From Crambe crambe (Eukaryota; Porifera; Demospongiae; Poecilosclerida; Crambeidae): DNA of 64,000 nt. The stretch covers positions 805,001-869,000 of the forward strand of contig OZ004584.1 in the NCBI GenBank assembly GCA_963924555.1, in the 5' to 3' direction. This document shows positions 12,352 through 23,122 of this stretch, one piece after another (position 1 is the stretch's first letter; the number at the start of each line of letters is the position of its first letter). The notes beneath the pieces are model-generated. The model was not told the DNA's origin and made no database searches. It saw only the letters and a program-made list of their open reading frames with translations. A program made the translations under genes and the position numbers.

Positions 12352-13465
12352 ATGACGACGCTAAGGTCCTTTACGTGTAGCGATCTTTTCCGCTATAACA
12401 ATGTGAACCTTGACCCCTTGACAGAGACCTACAATCTACCATTTTATCTCCTTTATCTGTCCCGGTAAGTTGGTAGGTGAAGATATGATCCACCAAAGAA
12501 CCATGGGGAATAGGATTCACAATTTCATATAATGCAGCAATAAGTGTTTGAATATCATATACAAGAATATTGAAATGCAATGAAGTGAGCAGATTAATCC
12601 TCTCTGATCAATCCAGACCCACTTAATTCTTGTTTAAGGCCATGACGACATAACAAATATTATGGATTCATTGAGTAGGCTCCAAAGGCAGACCCAACTG
12701 TCCTATATCTTGGGGGCAGGAGAAAAGGAATAGTCTAGTCGAGTTCCTGTACACACTAAATGTGCCAAGATTTTCTTGGCAGCTTGTGTAAATGTGATGT
12801 CATACATATCCAGCTCACCAATGTCTCAATAAAATTTAATGTGATAAGTGGACTGTACACCTTTGAAACAGTCTGAGAAGGATAGTGCATAAAAATATGG
12901 TTAATCAGAAGCATTATTTCTGTATGATGTACTTTAAAGCAGAATATTTGCAACAGAGCAAAAGGATCCAATTAAAAAATATAGAGGTTTTGTTAATACA
13001 AGTAGAATAATAGATCTGGTAATTGTACTTTGATGCAGCTGGCCAGAGTACTTTCAAGTAGCCGAGTCTCCATCTGGCAAGATAATGGGTTACATTATGG
13101 GCAAGTCTGAAGCACGACACAACAACCCTTTGGACTGGCATGGTCATGTGACTGCCATATCCGTAGGAGATGAATTTCGCCGAATTGGTGTTGCAGCAAG
13201 ATTGATGAAATACCTTGAAGATGTGTCAGAGTCCAAAAAGTGCTATTTTGTGGATCTTTTTGTTCGGATCTCCAACACAGTTGCTGTGGGGATGTATAAG
13301 GCATTCGGGTATGTTGTATTTCGGACTATAGAAGGATATTACACTGGTCCCCCAGATGAAGACGCTTACGATATGAGGAAAGCGCTGAGTAGAGATAAGA
13401 ATAAGAGATCGGAAAAACCACCTACCAAGGAAGAAGCTATGGCACTAGACTTGGCTGAAACTTGA
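12352..13465 (+). CDS. NAA20: NAA20, catalytic subunit of N-terminal acetyltransferase B
   Basis: Transfers acetyl groups from acetyl-CoA to N termini beginning Met-Asp/Glu/Asn/Gln, acting with NAA25 on ribosomes. Exon 1 (12352-12464) encodes MTTLRSFTCSDLFRYNNVNL with DPLTETYNLPFYL, nearly identical to the human start. The donor is CCCG|GTAAGT. Exon 2 (13039-13465) enters after GATGCAG and continues RWPEYFQVAESPSGKIMGYI. The acetyl-CoA loop is EFRRIGVAARLM, followed by CYFVDLFVRISNTVAVGMYK and the family-typical PDEDAYDMRKALSRD. The joined CDS is 540 nt (179 aa), close to the human 178 aa, with no defects. The first two thirds match best and the last 20 residues are free. Confidence 0.95.
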
Positions 13466-13535
13466 CCTATAAACTTGTATAGCTTTAATAGTGTATGTTT
13501 TTTTGAAAAGAGAAAAAAAATTTTTAATGGTCGAC

Positions 13536-13545
13536 GCGCATGCGT
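13536..13545. promoter_or_regulatory. NRF-1-like motif upstream of pseudokinase 5' UTR exon
   Basis: GCGCATGCGT sits about 50-120 bp before a candidate non-coding first exon ending AATTGAAG|GTGAGT (donor near 13660) that would splice to the acceptor at 14158. Confidence 0.4.
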
Positions 13546-14179
13546 AATCGTATTACCAATTCGTGCCACGCCCTCCTTTTCAGTCTTTTGGAGGGAGTGG
13601 CAGTTCGAGCAGTGATTTTGCAAATGAAAGACTTGAAGATTCCCAAGCGCATTAATTGAAGGTGAGTTCAAATAGAGATGTAATTCTTCACATTGCGTCT
13701 CCTTTTGATGATGAAATGCGATAGCGAACACAGCCTCTGCGATCAATTTACAAGGTCGAACGCTAAAATAAATATCACAAAATAAATACGGACATCAGCA
13801 GCTAGCTGGATCTAGTCTGACACTTAGAGACAGCTTGGTAACTACTAGAAACTTTAATACATTAAAGTGTAATAGTTAGCTCTTTGATTAGGATAAGAAG
13901 TTATCTTAGCTAGCTATCATGTTTACCGTTTCTGAGTGTTTAGTAATAAGATATCTAGCTAGCAAGTTGTGTAATTCAGTGCATGCAAACAAGAGGAGAA
14001 ACTAATTTGAAGAGATTAGTGTGAACTCCACACTTAGCTATTACTGCTGAATGGTGCTTAAATATTTGAGATATTCATAGGCTGAAAGGCATTTGTGTTG
14101 CTAGCATCATTAGCATGTATTTTTCACATCACTCTACTTGTGTATCACTGCAGTTTGTTTTGAAGAACCAGCTGTAACC

Positions 14180-17100
14180 ATGAGTATATATGACCGTAAG
14201 TTACTGTACAATAGCTACATACATAACTACTGTGTCATAGTTGTAGCACTGAAGAAGAAGAAGAAGAGGGAATAAAAGGTTCCTGGATTCAGCTGACTTG
14301 TAGCTACAAAGTTAAAACTTTATTAATTCCTGTATCACTTACATAATCAGCACAGTACAACTCCTTCCTGTATGCCTGTATTTCATTTGTATTCCCTCCC
14401 TCCATCCCATTATAGCTGTGCAGGCGATTCAAAATGACGGGACGCTCAGCCTCTCGAGTAGTGAGACTGTGGGAGTCATAACTGCTGTGGCCACGGTGGC
14501 TACCATTCTCATCATCATGGTTCTACTCATATCAATGGGATGCAGGTAGGAAATGAAAGGATTAAGATAATGACCTCACTCTATGGTACCCCATTGCTAA
14601 TTAGTATTTAAACTGCTTATCCACTTAGTTACTGAGTATTTAATGCATAGCTACAGCCTATGGCTCTGACAAAGGTTAGGATACTATTCTTTTGCCTCCA
14701 AGAGAGGATATCTCTTGTGACTCTTTTATGTGGAAGTTGCACTGTATCGTAGCTAGCTATAGAGTTCTTTAGACACACAGTAACTAAACTGCCTTTAATT
14801 GTTGGCCTGATTTGGTTCATTTCCCATAATGGTCCACATCTTTTTACAGGTACTGGTTCTATCGTCGGAGTCGAAGAAAAGAGGAGCTCCATATGTTAAC
14901 CGACACTGATGCCATCACCCCAATAAGAAGCCGAGTTCTGCGAACTCCGTCTTCCACTGAACAGGATAAGTTAGAAAAATTCAACTTGCAGCAAGATACT
15001 GTTACATCCAATACTTTCAAAGACAATCCATCGGATCCAGTAAGTCATCACAGCTATGGCTATAGCAAGTATATAGTTACATTTAATTGCCACACAAAAC
15101 ACATTATTATGGATTCTAATACACTTTTCATGGTATATATCTCGTTGCAATATTCCACTCCCTTATCTCTTGGAACTTTTATTATTGCCCATCAGGCAGC
15201 AATGAGAATAAACTGCAGAACTTATCCATAACTCTAGCTCAATATTATAATGCCAATTATTTGTAACTAACAGGCCATTATCGATCATCAAAAGTCCACA
15301 GAGTAGCAAATGCATGTACGATACTAAATATGTACATGGTGTGTCTCAGGCCAGCAACACATTAGACTATATATCTCTGCATGCATATGCATGCATATAC
15401 ATGACTCTCATTAAATTTTATGATGTCTGCAACATTGATGAGGTGCATTAAACCATGGAGAGGAAAAAATATATAGTTCCAGCGACCAGCATGTGAAATG
15501 TGCCTGTGATGTACGTAAAGCTTTGCATGGGGCTAAAGTCCAAGTAGTGATAAGCATCACTATAGCTACCTCACAGAGCCATTCACATGAGATAGTTCAT
15601 TCATGACTTAGTACAGGCACCAGTAGAGTGACTACCTAACTGATTTTATTCATTGCAATGTTTTGGTGATGGCTTCTTATAGCAATATTAATATTCATTG
15701 GGTCCAATAGCTACTTGTATTCTATCTTTCTGCTTAATGAGTAGGAACTTCCCCATACATTGATAATACAGAGGAACAGATACATGATTAACCCCTTATG
15801 ATCATCTAGCCAAATATGACACATTGCATTATATATAGAAGAGAAAGAAGAGCTTTTAGTTTATACAGTCTTATGACCTTTGACCCGCCATCCCTACTTA
15901 GAGAGTGCTAGCGCACTCTCTGATAATAGGTATTATAGCTGTAGCTAATGCTTTTTTTAATCATCACAGCCGCCTGAAGAAGAGTCGACACTCACCACCG
16001 AACAACCTAATGGAGGAATGGCCATGAATAAACAACACCCTGTCAAAGAAGAGATGGAGTCACATCTCTTTCAACCCCGCCAGTTCCCTCGGGACGATCT
16101 CATGCTACAGGAAAAAATGGGGGAAGGTGAATTTGGACCCATTTACAGGTATTCTATGCAATAAACACACTTGCATAACTACAATAATATCTTATATTCA
16201 ATACAAATTCCTAAGTTTGTAGTCAACCCTTTACCAACATTGCAAGGACAGAAGGAGAATATAGCTACACCAGACTAATTAGTTTTGTGTTAGGATCTAA
16301 AATTGAGCTCTGGCCATGTATATATTATATGTTAGCTTGTATTACCATGGTAATGCAACTGTATCTAAATTGAGCTCTAGCCAAGTTTATAATGCTGCTG
16401 TATATTATATTAAAAAGTTACTTTCTTAATGATCATAGGGGCGAGGCGTATGGATTGGGCTCAAGAGGTGAATCAAAGTCTGTCACAGTCAAAATGCTCT
16501 CCCAACACGAGGAAGCCCTCAACAGAAGTCTCTTCAACCAGGATATAGAGATGCTCTCTTCCATCAATCACCTCAACGTAGTGGGCCTCTTGGCAATTTG
16601 CACAAAAGACCCCCCAGAATGCCTTCTCCTTGATGCCGGGATGCCTGGAGACCTCTTGTCTTACATCCGCGAGAAGAAGAGTGGAATTCCTCCCAATATA
16701 GCCACAGAATCGGAAACCAAGGAGCTACTGAGAATTGCTGATGAGATCAGTTTGGGGATGGCGTACCTTGCTTCAGAGCGATTCATTCACAAGGATCTTG
16801 CATTACGTAACTGCATCATTGGTTTCGACGGCGTTGTAAAAATTGCCCACTTTGGCCTTGGACCTTTGATATACCCCGAAGCATATTACAGAGTACATGA
16901 TACTGATTTGCCCATACGCTGGATGCCACCTGAGGCCATATCCAGTGCCAATTTCACTACCATGAGCGATATCTGGTCGTTTGGAGTTGCTATTTGGGAG
17001 CTATTCATGTATGGGAGTCAGCCATTTGAGAATAAGAGTAACGACGAGGTGATTGATTTTGTCTTGCACGAAGGCAGGTTGAACAAACCGGTGAAGTGTT

Positions 17101-17342
17101 CCAATGCTGTCTTTGATATTGTTTTGAGTTGTTGGGACATTAATCCTCTCCAGCGGCCAAATTTTATCGATCTTCATGAGAGTATCACTGAGTTGGGGGG
17201 TATTCGGTCCCCCCTGAGTGCACTGGGTCCGGCTACTCCTGTGTCCCCTCTCAGTCCAATAACACCCACAATCGGATTAGGAAGTGATTCAGGATACATA
17301 CCATCTACCTTTCGAACTGACACCACTAACCATCAAACCTAG
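14180..17342 (+). CDS. receptor-type tyrosine pseudokinase with minimal ectodomain
   Basis: Five exons join in phase: 14180-14195, 14416-14545, 14850-15039, 15970-16148 and 16439-17342, giving 472 aa. The N terminus is only about 23 residues (MSIYDPVQAIQNDGTLS...), then one TM helix (VGVITAVATVATILIIMVLL) and a basic stop-transfer YWFYRRSRRK. The tyrosine-kinase fold follows: Gly loop GEGEFGPIYRG, VTVK lysine, HKDLALRNC catalytic loop, IRWMPPEAI, SDIWSFGVAIWELFMYG, and C-terminal SCWDINPLQRPNF. The DFG metal-binding Asp is His (KIAHFGLG), so catalysis is probably lost or weak. HKDLA with a broken DFG recalls PTK7/CCK4, but PTK7's seven Ig domains are absent. The start is favoured because an upstream UTR exon would be closed by stops in this frame. 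A longer 5' end cannot be excluded. Confidence 0.8.
15900..15921. repeat. 9-bp-stem hairpin in pseudokinase intron
   Basis: AGAGAGTGC, loop TAGC, GCACTCTCT. The preceding CCATCCCTACTTAGAGAGT recurs at 55924-55942, so it is a repeat terminus rather than a unique structure. Confidence 0.6.
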
Positions 17343-17488
17343 AACAAAGGAGGTTACATTATGCATGTATCACACAGATATATTATAATAGCTGTACTAT
17401 AAATCTCATAAAAATTTATTAAATTATTTTGCGTCCCTTGACATTTAATTTCAGCAGAGATATAGCTAGGCCGAGATCTAGCTCGAGT

Positions 17489-17498
17489 GCGCATGCTC
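17489..17498. promoter_or_regulatory. NRF-1-like half-palindrome
   Basis: TGCGCATGCT lies about 95-100 bp upstream of the ATG at 17593. The paralogue at 28797 has GCGCATGCGC at the same distance. Confidence 0.4.
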
Positions 17499-17592
17499 AG
17501 GTTATAGCCCCACCCACATAGCCCTACCCCTTAGTGTTTTTGCTAGTAGTAGACTTGAATGGTTGACTGTTTTATTCATTGTATTGAGTCAG

Positions 17593-20500
17593 ATGGCTAG
17601 TTTAAGTACCACCGATGAAATAAAAGAGACGAGCCCCTTATACGATCAGTATGTTTCCCAAATCTTACCGACCAATCGCTGGAAGTTAAAACAAAAACTG
17701 GATTTTGAGCATGACGGTGTGGAGACACATCTAGTGGAGATCGCAGATCACATGGATGGTTGGGAACATCAATTAGCTCATTTGATGAACTTGAGGCAGG
17801 TTCCAGAAATCCAGGATATTCTTGCTACTAATCAGGACAAACCTGCCCTCCAGAGGTAGCTGTTCTCCAAAGTCTTTTATGACGCTAGCTAACTTGTTTT
17901 CCACGATTTTATAAATCCCTGTCTCTTTGGTTGCTCAGCAACAGTCAGTAAACTAAATCCCCTTCCAAGTAACAGGCAGGAATTTATAATGCATGCCATG
18001 CCAGCTTTGCAAGGGATACTTTGTCTTGATATACACATGGCTCAGTATCTTTTTTTCACAGGAGGGATGCTCTACGAAAGTGGAGGGATAGTTTTGGATT
18101 AGAAGCTACTTATGAACGTCTTTTGGAGATTTTCTTGAAGGGAAAGCACACAAATTGTGCTGAAGTGATCATAAATCTGCTAGGACGAATAACTGGTTAG
18201 TATTATTATAGCATAACTCCAGGGTCCTCCCCACACTGCATTTTGGCCGGCATACAATCGTTGTATGGTATAGGCTTGGTAGCTATATAAGGTCTGATCT
18301 GACCACAGATAAAATGGTTTCCGGGTTTTGTTGGTCATGTGATGACTAGTGAAACCAGCTAGGCCCATATTAAGGCCATTATTAGTTTCTCATCCCCCAC
18401 CCACACATCAGTTTACACTACAGCCAGCATTATAATTTAATTTCTATGCCACATCACTTCTGACTGTGGTTTTTCCAAGAAAATTAGCCAATACTATGCT
18501 GCCCACGTATATAGTGGGATATGCATGTTCAACTTCACTTTTAGGTTACAATAGATAAGGAAATAAAAAAGCCAACATAATGATAAAGCCTTCAGGACCT
18601 AGAAATGAGTACCTGCTCAGCGCCAATAAGTTCAGGGCTTTCTATTTTAGTCCTCGGTGTGTAATTCAGTAGTATCTCATTAGTGCACACCACTATTATT
18701 ATTCCATGCATTACTTACGTATGCAGGCATAAATAGGGTCGAAGTTTGCATACAAGCTCTTGAGGACCTCATGATCAATTCTAAATTAGTTGAGGAACTT
18801 CAACATAAAGTGCATGAAATAGAACGTCGGTGCTATTTGCGAGGTTTACTGAAGAAGGATCTATTTAACATATCAACGACAACTGACACAAAAGATAAAA
18901 CTAAACAGCTGATATCTGCTGTATGCAACAGCATACAAAACGCTCCAAAAGGGTATGGCATATTCTTGGAGATATTGCATCAAAGACCTATAAGCATGGG
19001 AAAATTGGTAAAATCAATTGATGAAAAAGTGAGAGATATCCTGAAGCATGGTACTGTAAAATCCAAACCAAGGCCTCCCACCCCACCGCCAGAACAGTTT
19101 GAAGAAGAAGCAGCTGTTAATCTTGAAGTGCACTCTTTAGGCACTGTTGATTCCAAACGAAAGCCAAGGAATGTTGCTGACGAATATGATACACAGAGAT
19201 CCAAATCAAGACTGAAAAGGCGGCGCAAAAGAAACCAGGGTTATCTACAAAAGTTAAGAAGTGAAGAAGATGACTCAGAATCAGGTATTATCAGTGATGC
19301 AGCCAGTGCCTTGACACCTGGTGACAATATAATCGGCACAGATAATGCCAGTATTGACATCAATGATGATGAACAGGTGTTCTTAAACTTTCCAAATAAT
19401 AATGATGACTTGGATTATGGAGAAGACCAAGAAGAAGGAGTTGAATTTCATGTACCATATGAAGAAGAAACGACTCCCAGTGAAGGAAGGATTACAGAGA
19501 GTGTCCAAGTATCTACTGCAGGTAATCAGGGCTGTACTTCTGTGATGACTGTACCTGAATATGAATCGCAAACTCTAAATGATGGATTCAATAGAATTAG
19601 TCAGGTGGTTAGCAGAGAAAAAATGAAAGCTGAAGAAATTATGGCCAAGAAAGATGAAACCATAAAAGAGCTGCGTAGAGTGGAAAGGGAAAAGAGAAAA
19701 ATGGAGGATGAAAAGCAAAAAATTGAAGATGATCTCAAACAAAGTCAAGCAACCTTAGAACAAAAGGAGAAGGAGATTGAAGCTCTGAGGAAAACACATG
19801 AACAAGAGAAAAAGGAATTGGAAGAACAATATCAGGTGAAAATAAAAGAACTTCACTTCGCCCATGCAAAGCAGAGTGAACTGGCACGTCAGAGAACACA
19901 ACAGCTCCAACTACAGCTGGAAGAAAAAAATACAAGTGTTGTTCAGCTACAACATGAACTTGAGGAGGCTAAGAAAAAACATGAAGAAGAAATAGCCAAG
20001 GAGAAGAAAAAGTATGAAGATAAAGTTAATCAGTTGCAAAGAGATTATGATGGAAAGATAGCTAAGCTGGAAGATGATATGGAAAAACAGCAATTGAAGC
20101 ATGAATTGGCCAAAACAGAACTAAAAGTAGATCATAATAAGAAACTTTCTGAGCTCCAGTTGAAAGCCAAAAGTTTGGAAGGAGAACTGGAAACCCAGCG
20201 TGCTGAAATGAAGGCCCAGAGTGCTGAAATGAAGGCCCAACATGCTGAAATGAAGGCCCAAAGTGCTGAAATGAGGGCCCAGCATGCAGAAGTAAGAGCC
20301 CAGCATGCAGAAGTGAAAGCACAGCATGCAGAAGAACAAGCATCAATGATAACGCAAGTAATAAGCTATGTTACAAGAAGATCCTTACCTGCTAACTTGA
20401 GCTCAAGTAATGATAATGAAGAGGTAAGACCCTTACCATCAAGATCGCGGTCATACGATTCAAACATAAGGCCCTTGCGTTCCAATTCAAGTTCTAGTGG

Positions 20501-20612
20501 TGGGACATCAAATACATCACTAACCTTCTATCACATGGAACAATCCTTCACACATTTGAACATATCTAAGGAGCAGACTTCTGAGTCTGAGCAAGAGCAA
20601 GAGCAGTCATGA
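17593..20612 (+). CDS. Death domain - CARD-like - long coiled-coil protein (paralogue A)
   Basis: Three exons: 17593-17855, 18062-18195 and 18727-20612, giving 760 aa. Exons 1-2 encode a Death-domain-like fold: NRWKLKQKLDFEHDGVETHL, HQLAHLMNLRQVPEIQDIL, ALRKWRDSFGLEATYERLLE, with the buried Trp in KW. Exon 3 opens with a second six-helix death-fold resembling CARD (LVEELQHKVHEIERRCYLRG, KTKQLISAVCNSIQ, YGIFLEILHQRP). An acidic linker follows (about residues 240-380), then an uninterrupted charged coiled coil (about 390-650) that ends in seven-residue AEMKAQH-type repeats and a Ser-rich tail. It is probably a cytosolic oligomerising adaptor of the kind that nucleates filaments, judged by architecture only. 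The start follows the paralogue at 28797; the upstream in-frame codon at 17563 is TTG. Confidence 0.8.
20195..20342 (+). repeat. 21-bp minisatellite encoding AEMKAQH heptads
   Basis: Seven near-identical 21-nt units inside the coiled coil of paralogue A, encoding AEMKAQS, AEMKAQH, AEMRAQH, AEVRAQH and so on. The heptad length keeps coiled-coil phase. Confidence 0.9.
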
Positions 20613-20632
20613 TAGTTTTGTGTGCTAAATTT

Positions 20633-20656
20633 TGTAATAATAATAATAATAATAGC

Positions 20657-20708
<52 letters not shown>

Positions 20709-20722
20709 TAATAATAATAATT
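20633..20722. repeat. (AAT)n microsatellite
   Basis: About 25 AAT units with small interruptions, directly after the paralogue A stop codon. Confidence 0.95.
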
Positions 20723-20794
20723 TAGCAAGCGAGCTGACTCTCAGCTCATGACTCATTGAAATTGTAAAAATATATATATATAGGTCTACACTCT

Positions 20795-21600
20795 AGTGTG
20801 TTGCACAAGTTTATTGATATTTTGAGACACTTGTTATGATGATCTAGTGCAGTGAATATGTGAGATTACTGTGGCTAGCTATAGCTAACTAATTAAGCCT
20901 TGTATCTAGCCCTAGATAACTAACTGACCCTTATTTTTTCCCCCCAAAATAGGGCTGGGTCAGCCTTCATCATCATCTTTAGGCTGAAATTTGGTGTAGT
21001 ACACAAAATGGCTCCCTTAATAACTGAGACCCCCCACATGTATAGACGAGGCAGAGCCAACTGAACATCCATGGAAATGTCCAATTTTTCAGGACACGAG
21101 TACGAGTGAGGGGGAAAGGGCATAGCTCCCTCCTATTAATTTTTTCTGCCCTCAGAAATTATGGGAATCCAGGAATTTTCCATGGCACTTGTACTGTCAT
21201 GCAGTCCAGTAAAAAATGGACCCTTGTACTCCTTATGATAGGATCCCTATTCTGTACTTTGAACCTCTGATGAAGGACACTCCAAAATCTGTATAAAATA
21301 ACCTCCAAACCCTCTACAAAGGACAAAAGGATGGGTTCCAAGTTCCATTATTCAGAAGTTCCATTGTACGGTTAGCTAACATGTTGACCACCACACTATC
21401 CGTCAATTTACAAGCTCATCCCTCACAATCATGTAGTTAACAAGTTATTCATTTTCCTACAATGCTAGAGGACACATTAAGTCTCAAAAGAAGCAGAGCC
21501 TGATTTTGATCTCCCAGAGCCAAATCTTGAACAGATTAGCAACTTAGAAGAAAATCAGTCAGTCATTTGATTACACTTTTATACTTTGTGTGACAGAAGC
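20795..21600 (+). pseudogene. broken copy of the CARD mini-gene
   Basis: 20795-20940 repeats the 3' end of CARD exon 1 and its intron head (GTGTTGCACAAGTTTATTGA ... GATCTAGTGCAG). 21468-21545 repeats exon 2 (GAGGACACATTAAGTCTCAA, GATCTCCCAGAGCCAAATC) with the donor changed from GTTAGC to ATTAGC. GTGTGACAGAAGCAG of exon 3 follows. The first part of exon 1 is missing. Confidence 0.7.
21262..21364. mobile_element. MITE, CAGTGGAACCTCC family, internally deleted
   Basis: TTGAACCTCTGATGAAGGAC at the left, ATTATTCAGAAGTTCCATTGTA at the right. It sits inside the broken CARD copy, at the same place as the MITE at 22612 in the intact gene, so it was duplicated with it. Confidence 0.65.
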
Positions 21601-21830
21601 AGTGATGCATGTATATCAGTGATGCATGTATATCAAATGGAACTTCTTCAGAGAAGGGGGTCTACGCTTTCAGGTCACTCTGGAACGCTCTAAATCAAGT
21701 CACATGTACAAACAAGACACGCCCATAACAAAGAATTACGCTGTGGTATTATAATCTGCCAGTACTCGTAGCTATTAAATATTAAACTGAGCTATTAGCA
21801 CTTACTAGTAGTCTACCGGGGGAGAGTATC

Positions 21831-22966
21831 ATGGCTAAGAAATCAGTGGAGAGTGAAATGTTTCAAGAAATGACTGACACCATCGAGGATGGGATCGCCT
21901 TCGGAGTTCCGACACTCACTTCCAAAGCTTTAGCTAAAGGTTTGATCGACCTGAGAGCGCAGAACAAGATCAGGACAGGATCAGAGTTTGAGCAGGCTGA
22001 AAAGTTTGTTGCTGCTATTGCAGCCAAGCTCAGAGGCGATCCTAGTGTGTTGCACAAGTTTATTGATATTTTGAGAGAGGAGCCTTGTTATGATGATCTA
22101 GTGCAGCGAATAGGTGAGATTACTGTGGCTAGACTAGCTAAGCCTTGTACCATAGCCCTAGATAGCTAGCTGACCCTTATTTTTTTCCTCCAAAGTAGGG
22201 TTGGGTTAGGCTAGCTACTTAGCTATAATTAATCTTTAGTCATTATAGTACTAGACATGTTCAATCAAAATGGCTCCCTTCATAACTGAGACCCTCACGA
22301 GGTAGAGCCAACTGAACGTCCACGGAAATATCAGATTTTTTCGAGACATGAGTGAGAGAAAAAGGGCATAGCCATAGTTCCCTCCTATCTTTCTGCCCTC
22401 AGAAATTATGAAAATCTGAATTTTGCCCAATGAAAAAATGGTTCTATACAGTACACTTCTCTTTTGAGCTTCAACTAGCTATGATCTAGCTAAGCAAGTG
22501 ATAAAGTCATGCCGGGGGGAGGGGGGGAGGGGGGGGGGGATCAGGAGTCCAAAAAAATGGACCAAGGGCCTACTTTAAATTTGTGCTCCTTATAATAGTG
22601 TACTTTAAACTTGGAACCTCTGATAAAGGACACTCCAAAATCTGTATAAAATAACCTCCAAAAGAGGACAACCTCCTATACAAGGGGTAAAAAACTGGAT
22701 CCCAAGTTCCATTATTCTGAAGGTTCCATTGTACACTAATCCATCAATTTATAAGATCATCCCTCACTACTTTCAAGTTATTCATTTTTCTAAAATGCTA
22801 GAGGACACATTAAGTCTCAAGAAATCAAAAGAAGCAGAGCCTGATTTTGATCTCCCAGAGCCAAATCTTGAACAGGTTAGCAACTTAGAAGAAAATCAAT
22901 TTTTTTGATTATATTTTACACTTTGTGTGACAGAAGCAGAAACAGAAGCAAAGAGTGAAGAACTAG
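21831..22966 (+). CDS. small CARD-like death-fold protein, three exons
   Basis: Exon 1 (21831-22113), exon 2 (22802-22875) and exon 3 (22934-22966) join in phase to give 129 aa. If exon 1 is read through instead, it stops after 112 aa. Residues 1-94 look like a single six-helix death fold (MFQEMTDTIEDGIAFGVP, KGLIDLRAQNKIRT, AEKFVAAIAAKLR, HKFIDILREEPCYDDLVQRI), closest in feel to a CARD. Exon 2 adds LSLKKSKEAEPDFDLPEPN and exon 3 a short basic tail. Splice sites are ATAG|GTGAGA, GCTAG|AGGAC, CAG|GTTAGC and GACAG|AAGC. It lies between two CARD-coiled-coil genes. A CARD-only protein could act as a decoy or co-adaptor; that role is inference. Confidence 0.65.
22503..22540. repeat. G-rich run with quadruplex potential
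   Basis: Several runs of four or more G separated by single A, in an intron of the CARD mini-gene. Confidence 0.8.
22612..22735. mobile_element. MITE, CAGTGGAACCTCC family, internally deleted
   Basis: GGAACCTCTGATAAAGGACA at the left, ATTATTCTGAAGGTTCCATTGTA at the right. It is in the intron of the CARD mini-gene and shares its internal deletion with the copy at 21262. Confidence 0.65.
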
Positions 22967-23122
22967 CTAGCTAGAGAGACAATTATGCAGTCATGTTTTT
23001 CTTATAATTTGCTTTCAGTTAACAAATTCAAAACAGCAACAGGATCCGGATATGGATGTGGAAACAAGTTACGTCACGTGCAATGCATTCGCGCGAATTC
23101 GAGCCCCGCCCCATTGAGAAGA

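Noticed and set aside
13366..13746. 126-aa minus-strand ORF over the NAA20 3' end
   Set aside because: It overlaps the conserved end of NAA20 and a likely UTR exon, and shows no recognisable domain.
20062..20346. Minus-strand ORFs with HFSMLGLHFS repeats
   Set aside because: Antisense shadows of the AEMKAQH heptad minisatellite in paralogue A.
20531..20728. Leu-rich ORF on the minus strand
   Set aside because: An antisense reading of the (AAT)n microsatellite.
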